This document shows, piece after piece, positions 33,402-40,121 of a stretch of 40,121 bases of DNA. A program made the translations under genes and the position numbers. Where the stretch lies: the NCBI GenBank assembly GCA_013140775.1, contig JABFSA010000120.1, forward strand, positions 1-40,121. The letters are read 5' to 3'. Under the pieces are notes generated by a model, which worked only from the letters and a program-made list of their open reading frames with translations, was not told the origin of the DNA and ran no database searches. How positions within the stretch are numbered: the stretch's first letter is position 1; every line of letters begins with the position of its first letter. Origin of the DNA: Acidobacteriota bacterium (GTDB lineage: Bacteria; Acidobacteriota; Vicinamibacteria; Vicinamibacterales; UBA2999).

Positions 33402-34685
33402 TCAGCGAAGGGCGACGCCCGCTCGCCACACCCGCACGATGTCGCGCGTCGCGGTGATGTCGTCGATCGGATTTCCCCGGACCATGACGAGATCCGCGCG
33501 GCGGCCGACAACAATCCGCCCACGATCCGGTAACGAAAACACGTCTGCAGTCGTGGAGGTTGCAGCGCGCAAGACTTGCAGCGGCGACAGCCCCGCCTCG
33601 GTCAAGAGCTCGATCTCGCGGTGAATGCTGATACCGTGGGCGGCGGGAGTGGCGGCTGCGGAGGCGTCGGTGCCGACGAGAAGCGTCGCGCCAGCCTGCA
33701 CGAGGCCCTGCACACCTTCACGGTGAGCGGTGTAATTCGCGCGCAGGTCCTCAAACGAATTGCCCGCGAGTGGGGCGGTGAACGGTCGCGTCAAATGATC
33801 CAGAAGCGGCGCCGACAGCCGACCCTGGAATCTGGGGTCGTCGCGGAGGCGTGAACGCCCCTGCAGGAACCCATCCGGAATTGCCAATGTCGCAATCACG
33901 AAGACGCCGCGCTCCGTGATCCGGCGTGCGATGTCGGCGTTTGCTCCGCCTCTGCGCCACACGTGCGCCAGGCCATCAACGCCGGCGGCCAGCGCGACGT
34001 CCACGTCGGCCAGAGTCTCGACATGCGCAATCGCCTTCATACCGTTGGCATGTGCCCGGGCAACGAGCGCGCCGGCGATGGCCTCGGACATGTTGGGATC
34101 GCCCAGACTGGCGCTGCGAGCGCCGTTCAACTGCAGCTTCAGATAGTCAGCACCGTCGGCACGGCGCGCATCGGCGAACCGGACTGCCTCGTCCACGCTC
34201 GTCACCACAGGCCTGGTCGAATCCGCCGGTCGCCGTGTACTGGCAAGAAACCCAGCGGAGAACACCTCAGCCATGTCGGTGGCAACTCTGGCCGCCTGGC
34301 GGACCCCGAACACCTGCGCTTGAGGTGCGTTTGCCGCGCCGAGATCGAGCACGGTCGTCACACCGAACTGAAGCGCCTGCCGCGGATCGGCGACGGTGAC
34401 CACGTGCGCGTGTGCATCGATGAGTCCCGGCATGATCGTGCTGTTGGCGCCGTCGATCAGCGCCAGTCGCTGCCATCCCGTCAGATCGCGGCCCACGGCG
34501 CGGATGATGCCGCTCTCGACGGCCACATCGGTTCCCTCCAGCAGGCGATCGCCGTCGAACACACGCGCGTTCACGACCAGAAAGCTGGCGTCCGCGGCGG
34601 ACTGAGCCGTTGGCGGCGCACTCACGAGTGCCACCAGCGCGCAAATCGCGAGCACCACCGAGCCAAGCGAAACTGAACGGCCCAT
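33402..34685 (-). CDS. Exported amidohydrolase (imidazolonepropionase-like)
   Basis: A 427-residue metal-dependent hydrolase of the amidohydrolase superfamily with a signal peptide (VLAICALVALVSAPPTAQSA). Metal ligands: H92 and H94 in LIDAHAH, K183 in YLKLQ (probably carboxylated, bridging two metals), H221 in AIAHVET, H241 in GLAHVWR, D339 in LVGTDAS. The small N- and C-terminal beta-domain segments (FDGDRLLEGTDVAVESG, GRIVVGRRADLVMVRGNPID) are complete. Such exported members act on dipeptides, lactones or other amides; which one cannot be told. The esterase gene upstream on the same strand is 232 bp away, so co-transcription is uncertain. Confidence 0.88.
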   Translation of the reverse strand: MGRSVSLGSVVLAICALVALVSAPPTAQSAADASFLVVNARVFDGDRLLEGTDVAVESGIIRAVGRDLTGWQRLALIDGANSTIMPGLIDAHAHVVTVADPRQALQFGVTTVLDLGAANAPQAQVFGVRQAARVATDMAEVFSAGFLASTRRPADSTRPVVTSVDEAVRFADARRADGADYLKLQLNGARSASLGDPNMSEAIAGALVARAHANGMKAIAHVETLADVDVALAAGVDGLAHVWRRGGANADIARRITERGVFVIATLAIPDGFLQGRSRLRDDPRFQGRLSAPLLDHLTRPFTAPLAGNSFEDLRANYTAHREGVQGLVQAGATLLVGTDASAAATPAAHGISIHREIELLTEAGLSPLQVLRAATSTTADVFSLPDRGRIVVGRRADLVMVRGNPIDDITATRDIVRVWRAGVALR

Positions 34686-34917
34686 GGAGGCTCATCTCAC
34701 CGCCTTCGAAGTTGCAAGTCAAGCGGGCCGTGCAGCACCATCTCAAAGAATGACGTGAGTGTGCACGCGGCGTTCAGACCCGATCGCGGTCAGTCTCCGC
34801 CGGCCCGATCGCGCGCCGTCCGCTAGGTGCGGCGGGGCGGCAGAGGTCCATCGGTCAGGCTACGGATCCAGCGCAGAACACACCTCACACGGAGGAATGG
34901 GTGGCGCGCACGGGGCG

Positions 34918-36522
34918 CTACTTCGGAGCAGTGGGCATCACACCTTGCGTGCGCATCGTGTCAAAGGCTCGCCGAAAGAAGTCGATCTCCGAACTGCGCG
35001 CGTTCGAGCGAATGGTTACGGTGTCACCGAAGTCGAGTAAGCGATAGTCAGGCGAGCGGTACGCAGGCCACTGCGGCAGCCCTCCACCATTTGGATTCCC
35101 GGTCTTCGCGAACCGCACCCACGCGTCGGCCATCGCGCCCGACACCCTGCGATCGATGTCCTCGAATTGTGAGGCGTCCCCACGCGTATTGTCGAACACG
35201 TACGCGGTCTCGGAGGTATGCGCGGCACCTCCCCAGGCCGAGCGGCTGGACGGCGCGACACGCGAGAACCGATACATGTAGACGTCGCTGACCTTCGAGA
35301 CCGCGCGAGCGGTCAGTACCGTCGGCGCGACGAGTCGTGACTCGCCGTCCAGCAATGGCGCCGCCGCTAAGACGTCGGCGTCCGTCGCGGCTGGATACTT
35401 CGCGAGCACGGCCTCGACGAGCGAGGGGGGAAACCTCGCGCGGACGAACGCGCGATAGTCCTCAAGCGTCTTGGGCAAGTCCCTGGCATAGAAGAGACCC
35501 TCGTCGGCGTTGTGACCAATGAGGAGCGGCACTCTCAGCTGGCTGTTCGTGCCCAAGAGTACGGCGGGATCATCCGGTACGACATACCCGTCCACGAGCG
35601 GAACGTAGGCCAAGCCCAGTCGTGTGTCGTGGGCCGATGTTTCACTTCTGCTCGGCACTCGTGCGAGGACCTCGTCTGCGCTCAACGCGCGGAGGGTCGC
35701 GATGTCTGGTGCGATCGAGAGCCCGTGCGCCTCCGCTGCCGCGAAGCCATAGAACGGCACGCGCAGTCGCGGCTTCGGCCCCGCTGCGGTCGACCCGAGG
35801 CTCTGCGCAATGGCGCGGTGGAACAGCCCCCGCGCGAGCGGCGAGACCAGGAGGAATGCCTGGCTGGAGGCGCCAGCTGACGATCCGAACAGCGTCACCT
35901 GCTCCGGATTGCCGCCGAACGCCGCGATATTCGCGCGAACCCAGCGAAGCGCGGCGATCTGATCGAGCAGCCCGTAGTTGCCGGAGACCTGGTGTTCGGA
36001 CTCGCGCGATAGCGCGGGGTGTGCCAGGAACCCGAGCGCTCCCAGCCGGTAGTTGAGACTCACGACGACCACGCCACGACGGGCCAGGTTCGTCCCATCG
36101 ACGCGGGGCAACGTGACCGACCCTGCGGTGAATCCGCCACCGTGGATCCACACCATGACAGGGAGCCGATCCTCGCTGGAGGTCGCCGGGGTCCAAAGGT
36201 TGAGTGTGAGGCAGTCTTCGCTGGCGAGCCCGTCCAAGCCAAAACCACTCGCGCGCGCGGGGAGTGTTCCTGGACATCGGGGTCCGAACCGGGTCGCATC
36301 TCGCACCTCCGTCCACGGTTCAGCCGCCGCCGGTGGCCGCCATCGACGGTCGCCGGTTGGAGGCGCGGCGTACGGAATACCCTTGAAGGCCCTGATGTCC
36401 GTCCCGCTACCTCGCACAGGCCCGGACTGCGTGTGAACGATTGTCGGGCCTGGCTGAGGCGCCTGTCCGTGCACGACGGCAAGAGCGAAGACGACGGTCA
36501 CGAGCGTCAGACACCTGCGCAT
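34918..36522 (-). CDS. Type-B carboxylesterase, exported
   Basis: A 534-residue alpha/beta hydrolase of the carboxylesterase type-B family. Signal peptide LTLVTVVFALAVVHGQ. Family markers: RGSGTDIRAFKGIPYAAPP, SEDCLTLNLWTP, oxyanion hole HGGGF (127-131), nucleophile S215 in GSSAG, acid E341 in HNADEG, His435 in GAAHTSE. All catalytic residues are present. GGAGG stands 7 bases before the ATG at 36522; the longer frame to 36570 is not needed. It cleaves esters outside the cytoplasm; substrate unknown. It is divergent from the regulator gene at 36642. Confidence 0.9.
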   Translation of the reverse strand: MRRCLTLVTVVFALAVVHGQAPQPGPTIVHTQSGPVRGSGTDIRAFKGIPYAAPPTGDRRWRPPAAAEPWTEVRDATRFGPRCPGTLPARASGFGLDGLASEDCLTLNLWTPATSSEDRLPVMVWIHGGGFTAGSVTLPRVDGTNLARRGVVVVSLNYRLGALGFLAHPALSRESEHQVSGNYGLLDQIAALRWVRANIAAFGGNPEQVTLFGSSAGASSQAFLLVSPLARGLFHRAIAQSLGSTAAGPKPRLRVPFYGFAAAEAHGLSIAPDIATLRALSADEVLARVPSRSETSAHDTRLGLAYVPLVDGYVVPDDPAVLLGTNSQLRVPLLIGHNADEGLFYARDLPKTLEDYRAFVRARFPPSLVEAVLAKYPAATDADVLAAAPLLDGESRLVAPTVLTARAVSKVSDVYMYRFSRVAPSSRSAWGGAAHTSETAYVFDNTRGDASQFEDIDRRVSGAMADAWVRFAKTGNPNGGGLPQWPAYRSPDYRLLDFGDTVTIRSNARSSEIDFFRRAFDTMRTQGVMPTAPK

Positions 36523-36641
36523 AGAAGACCCTCCGGTCGCGTGGACTCGCACGGGTAAAATAGCCACCACGCGGCGGGTATGTCCCAGGGGATTCCCGGT
36601 GAATTCACAGGGATCCTGCAGCTCTCATCCAAGGATCCGTA
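36523..36641. promoter_or_regulatory. Divergent promoter region, esterase / winged-helix regulator
   Basis: A 119-bp gap that must serve both genes. AAGGA six bases before the GTG at 36642 supports that start. GGATCC occurs twice in the same region (36611 and 36633), possibly by chance. The regulator may act on these promoters, as transmembrane winged-helix regulators often do. Confidence 0.4.
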
Positions 36642-38837
36642 GTGCGCATTCGCTTCGGCCCGTTCACGCTCGATTTCGAGCGCAGGCAGCTGACCAACGC
36701 CGGCGAGGACATCCATCTCGAGCCGAAGGCGTTCGAGCTGTTGTCGGCGCTGGTGCTCGAGCGGCCGAAGGCGCTCTCGAAAGCAGAGCTTCAGGAACGG
36801 CTCTGGCCCGGCACATTCGTCGCCGAAGCCAACCTCTCCAACCTCGTGGCCGAGATTCGGGCGGCCCTCGGCGACCCGGCCCGTGCTCCCACGTTCGTGC
36901 GCACGGTGCACGGCTTCGGGTATGCGTTCTGCGGTGACGCGGAGCCGGTGACCGATCCCGGTGACGCGGCACCCGTTCCGGAGCCGCCCGAATCGGGCGA
37001 CGGAAGCGAGGCCAGGGCAGCCACAGGGTCACCGCCGCCTCCGTCGAGCCGCCTCCCATGGCTGGTCGCCGGTGCGCTCGCCGCTGCATTGGCCGCGACC
37101 GCGGTCATCACCCTGAGCCGTGACCGCGGCCTCGCCTCAGCCGCTGATCCGGTGCAGTTCACCATCGCTCCGCCGGAGCATGCGTCGTTTGGCGGTCCGA
37201 GCCGTGGTGGCACCGGCACCGCCACGCAGCTGGCCGTGTCGCCTGACGGCCGGCACATCGTTTTCGTGGCGCACGCCGGCACCGCGTTTCAGATCTGGCT
37301 GCGACCGGTTGCCACGCTGGACGCGACGCCGATTCCGGGAACCGACGGCGGGAGCTTCCCGTTCTGGTCGCCTGACAGCCGTGCCATCGGGTTTTTCGCG
37401 GACGGCAAGCTGAAGACCGTTCAGATTGTCGGCGGCCCTCCGGTCGTGGTGGCCGACGCCCCGTTCGGGAGCGGCGGGAGTTGGAGCCGCGACAACGTGA
37501 TTCTGTTTGCGCCGGGGCCCTCGCAAACCGGCCTGTTGCGGGTGTCGAGCACCGGCGGGAGTCCGACGGTCGCCACAACCCTCGATCGGACTGCCGGAGA
37601 GGACGTCCACCGGTGGCCGCACTTTCTGCCCGATGGCCGGCACTTCTTCTACACGGCCGTGACCGGCCCCTGCTGTCCCGCCTCGACGCCGTCCGCGATC
37701 AGAATCGGCTCGCTCGACCGGCCGGGTGACGATGTCACCTTCTTGCAGGCCGAGTCATCGATGTCATACGCCTCAGGTCATGCGATATTCGCGCACGGCG
37801 AGAGCCTCATGGCGCGGCCGTTCGATCTGGAGACACGTCAGCTACATGGCGAGGCCTTCCCGCTGGCCGCGCGTGTCGCCAGAGAGCCAAGCCGGTACGT
37901 CGGCGCGTCCGTGTCCGAGAACGGCACCTTGGTGTACGGACAGGCCGTCCCCGACGCGGCACGGCGGCTGACCTGGTTCGATCGCACCGGCCGAATACTC
38001 GGCACCCTGAGTGAGGCGGCTCCCTACGCCGGCCTTGCACTGTCGCCGGACGACCGCCGCGTGGCGGTGACGCTGGAAACCGGCAGCCAGGACAACGTCG
38101 ACATCTGGCTGATCGACATCGCCCGGAACATCACGTCCCGTCTGACGGTTGATCCGGGACGGGACGTGTCTCCGGTGTGGTCGCCCGACAGCAAGCGGAT
38201 CGTGTTCCAATCATCACGAGCGCAACAGCCGATCGCCATGCGTCAGACGTCGAGCGATGGAGCAGGCGCAGACGAACTGCTCCTGGAGGGGCCGCGCAAT
38301 TTCACGATGACTCCGAGCGGCTGGTCGTCCGACGGACAGTTCATCGCGTATACCACCCGGGGATCGAACGTGTGGATCCTTCCGTTGCTCGGCGATAAGA
38401 AGCCGTTCGCGTTCGCGGAGACCCCGTTCATCGAAGCATCGGCGGTCTTTTCGCCGGATGGCCCATGGATCGCCTACACGAGCAACGAAGGTGGCCAGAT
38501 AGACGTCTACGTGCAGTCGTTTCCCGGACCGGGCGCGAAGGCTCAGGTGTCGAGAAACGGTGGGACCCATCCGGTATGGCGGGCGGACGGTCGTGAGTTG
38601 TTCTATCTCGCCGCCGATGGGACGATGATGGCGGTCCCGGTCGGCGCGGGACGTTCGTTCGAAGCGGGACCGCCGCGGGCCCTCTTTTCGAGCAACGCAT
38701 GGAGACTCACGGCGAACCAGGTGTACGCCGTGACCACAGACGGGCAGCGCTTCCTCGTCACCACGACGCCACAGACGTCCAGCGGCGCGGCGCCCTTGAC
38801 CGTCGTCCTCAACTGGACGGCGACGATCCACAAGTAG
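36642..38837 (+). CDS. CadC-like winged-helix regulator with TolB propeller
   Basis: A 731-residue membrane-bound transcription regulator. Residues 1-100 are an OmpR/PhoB-type winged helix (RFGPFTLDFERRQLTNAG, LEPKAFELLSALVLERP, NLSNLVAEIRAALGD, FVRTVHGFGYAF). A proline-rich linker is followed by one membrane helix (LVAGALAAALAATAVITL, about 132-149). A periplasmic TolB/WD40-like propeller has repeats such as VSPDGRHIVFVAH, WSPDSRAIGFFAD, LSPDDRRVAVTLE, WSPDSKRIVFQSS and FSPDGPWIAYTSN. There is no receiver domain, so the propeller should pass its signal through the membrane directly. Start GTG, supported by AAGGA. The propeller closely recalls that of the kinase at 27790-30645. Confidence 0.9.
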   Translation: MRIRFGPFTLDFERRQLTNAGEDIHLEPKAFELLSALVLERPKALSKAELQERLWPGTFVAEANLSNLVAEIRAALGDPARAPTFVRTVHGFGYAFCGDAEPVTDPGDAAPVPEPPESGDGSEARAATGSPPPPSSRLPWLVAGALAAALAATAVITLSRDRGLASAADPVQFTIAPPEHASFGGPSRGGTGTATQLAVSPDGRHIVFVAHAGTAFQIWLRPVATLDATPIPGTDGGSFPFWSPDSRAIGFFADGKLKTVQIVGGPPVVVADAPFGSGGSWSRDNVILFAPGPSQTGLLRVSSTGGSPTVATTLDRTAGEDVHRWPHFLPDGRHFFYTAVTGPCCPASTPSAIRIGSLDRPGDDVTFLQAESSMSYASGHAIFAHGESLMARPFDLETRQLHGEAFPLAARVAREPSRYVGASVSENGTLVYGQAVPDAARRLTWFDRTGRILGTLSEAAPYAGLALSPDDRRVAVTLETGSQDNVDIWLIDIARNITSRLTVDPGRDVSPVWSPDSKRIVFQSSRAQQPIAMRQTSSDGAGADELLLEGPRNFTMTPSGWSSDGQFIAYTTRGSNVWILPLLGDKKPFAFAETPFIEASAVFSPDGPWIAYTSNEGGQIDVYVQSFPGPGAKAQVSRNGGTHPVWRADGRELFYLAADGTMMAVPVGAGRSFEAGPPRALFSSNAWRLTANQVYAVTTDGQRFLVTTTPQTSSGAAPLTVVLNWTATIHK

Positions 38838-38938
38838 GACAGCGCTCGAAGCGGCGCGTCTTCGCGTATGCCGCAGCGAGTACTGAGCGGCGAAGTCGTT
38901 CCCGCAGCCCTCGCCCGGAGGGCCGCTCCAACCGTTGC

Positions 38939-39466
38939 CTACCCGCGCGGATAGCCGAGCTGGAGCGCGCGAGCGATCAGCGGATCGAGAAACGGCGACT
39001 TCGCCGAGGCGTACGCTTCGCGCCGATCGGCAGTGTCGCCCACATAGAGAGCGGCCAATCGGTGCTTCTCGATCGCGTACGCGTCGCGCTCAGCCGGGTG
39101 CTCTCGGAGGTAGTCACGCAACGCGAGGGTGGCGCGCCCGATGACGCTTTCAGGCGCGCACAGGTGGACGTGATGCGTGTGCGCCCATCCGGCTGGCTGA
39201 TGGAAGAACGGGTACTCGACGTCGTCCGGCGACGGATGGTGCGTGTAGCCGATCCGCGCGAGCCGATCCACCCAGTCGGCCAAGGGAGCCACGACGCCGA
39301 CGGTGATCTGCACATCAATGATGGGCTTCGCCTCGAGGCCGGGAACGCTGGTGGAACCGACGTGGTCGATTCGACGCACGCCGGGGCCGCAGGCATTCCA
39401 GAGCCGCGCGGCCTCTTCAGCGAAGCGCGCCGGCCACGTCGAATCGTAGGACGCCAGTTCGATCAT
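38939..39466 (-). CDS. GrpB family protein (UPF0157)
   Basis: A 175-residue protein of the GrpB/UPF0157 family, a nucleotidyltransferase-like fold. Typical features are YDSTWPARFAEEAARL, the core RIDHVGSTSVPGLEAKPIID (with GSTSV and the acidic KPIID), then HTHHVHLC and a C-terminal helical part with LRDYLREHPAERDAYAIEKH. Length is normal. Biological role is not established. It stands alone between the regulator gene and a gap, in the opposite direction to the regulator. Confidence 0.9.
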   Translation of the reverse strand: MIELASYDSTWPARFAEEAARLWNACGPGVRRIDHVGSTSVPGLEAKPIIDVQITVGVVAPLADWVDRLARIGYTHHPSPDDVEYPFFHQPAGWAHTHHVHLCAPESVIGRATLALRDYLREHPAERDAYAIEKHRLAALYVGDTADRREAYASAKSPFLDPLIARALQLGYPRG

Positions 39467-39777
39467 GCGGACAGGCCCGGGATGCTCACGTCATGGTAGA
39501 TCGCGACGTCAGGCCGCGTTGCCGCCGCCGTGGTGCCACTGGAGGCAGGAGTCCGACCTTGAGGTTAGTCGCAGGGGTTCGGGCCGCACCCCGGCCTGCG
39601 CCCCGGTGCTCTCGATTGTTCCTAGGAGACGACGGCGAGCATCGCGCGAACCAGCCACGGCACCAGCCAGGACGGCGCGAGCAGAAACACGCCACCGAGT
39701 TTCAAGCCGCCAAATGCGGCCCCGATTGTGGGGACCGCATCGGCCTCGCCGTCGGTTCGATTCCTCTCGCCACCCTT
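39467..39777. other. Gene-free stretch with tRNA-like 3' fragment
   Basis: 311 bp without a convincing gene. Near its right end, 39751-39774 reads GTCGGTTCGATTCCTCTCGC followed by CACC, which looks like a tRNA T-loop and acceptor end. The T-stem does not pair (GTCGG with CCTCT) and no 5' half precedes it, so it is not a tRNA gene. Nothing else is recognised. Confidence 0.4.
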
Positions 39778-40121
39778 TCAATAGACATCCAGATCTCGCG
39801 CGATAGCGAACAGTCCGGCATACCGCGCGCGCATATCGTTGAACAACCCTTCCTGGTCAGCACCTTGGTGATAAAGGATCAGCAAGCGTGGCTTGGCCTG
39901 TCGGGCCAATTCAGCCATCTGATCCGGGCTCGTGTGGTATTTCGCGCCAAATTGCCTGGCGATCTCCGACCGGGCCGCGAGACTCCGTTGTGTCTCGTGA
40001 ACCAAGACATCGCAGCCTCGGCACGCGTCTATAGTCTCCTGAGTCGGGTTCGTGTCACCGGAGATGACGATGCTGCGATCCGCCGTATCGAACCGGTAAC
40101 CGTAGCTCTCCATCGCGTGCT
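39778..40121 (-). CDS. Metallo-beta-lactamase-fold hydrolase, 5' truncated
   Basis: The reading frame is open to the window edge, so this is the C-terminal 113 or so residues. HAMESYGYRFDTADRSIVIS continues upstream of the ATG at 40113. Features of the C-terminal half of the fold are SGDTNPTQETIDACRGCDVL with its metal-ligand Asp, VHETQ, and a last His in LLILYHQG. This fits RNase Z-like and arylsulfatase-like hydrolases. The HxHxDH metal motif must lie outside the window. Substrate unknown. Confidence 0.82.
   Translation of the reverse strand, partial: HAMESYGYRFDTADRSIVISGDTNPTQETIDACRGCDVLVHETQRSLAARSEIARQFGAKYHTSPDQMAELARQAKPRLLILYHQGADQEGLFNDMRARYAGLFAIARDLDVY

Noticed and set aside
39751..39774. 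tRNA-like 3' end (GGTTCGATTCC and TCTCGCCACC)
   Set aside because: The T-stem does not pair and no 5' tRNA half with GGCGAGA lies at the right distance; probably chance or a fragment.
1..40121. CRISPR arrays, rRNA genes, complete tRNA genes, complete insertion sequences
   Set aside because: None seen: no regularly spaced repeats, no rRNA-like sequence, only half-tRNAs, and no full transposase or integrase.

Overview
The window is a GC-rich bacterial chromosome segment. The gene content fits Acidobacteriota, perhaps Vicinamibacteria: TonB-dependent receptors (TBDRs) with N-terminal carboxypeptidase-like domains, DUF3526 ABC-2 permeases, a DUF5916 protein, an ECF sigma factor coupled to a Ser/Thr kinase-TolB protein, and a winged-helix-TolB regulator. 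The taxonomic assignment is inference; no marker gene is present.

Layout. (1) 1-1860: 3' part of a PepSY transmembrane protein, then a VapBC-type antitoxin/toxin pair. (2) 1900-2219: a repeat carrying the 5' half of a tRNA-Ser. A second, gap-free homologous copy lies exactly 25,442 bp downstream at 27342-27661. (3) 2387-5107: two small ORFs and a ZnuD-like TBDR. (4) 5567-18229: two converging gene sets. The plus set is a PduX-like GHMP kinase and a cysteine-synthase-fold PLP enzyme. The minus set is a seven-gene run: siderophore-type TBDR, two ABC-2 permeases, DUF5916 protein, ATP-grasp ligase, DUF4213/DUF364 protein and MFS transporter. Most junctions there overlap by 1-19 bp. (5) 18469-21113: LytS-type sensor kinase and LytTR response regulator. 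(6) 21133-27235: a third TBDR, divergent from a permease-permease-ATPase ABC operon whose permeases are paralogous to the first pair. (7) 27790-31217: ECF sigma factor and kinase-TolB. (8) 31468-40121: permuted-looking multicopper oxidase, amidohydrolase, type-B carboxylesterase, winged-helix-TolB regulator, GrpB-family protein and a truncated metallo-beta-lactamase-fold gene.

How the genes may work together. The most interesting unit is 5567-18229. A kinase for free Thr or Ser, a beta-replacement PLP enzyme, an ATP-grasp amino-acid ligase, a protein of the 'putative heavy-metal chelation' family and an exporter together look like a small pathway. It would make and export a diamino-acid or dipeptide-like compound. 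Co-transcription with a siderophore-type TBDR suggests a metallophore. The product, its metal and the regulatory link to the LytS/LytTR pair are inferences. The two permease pairs seem to share the single ATPase at 26531-27235.
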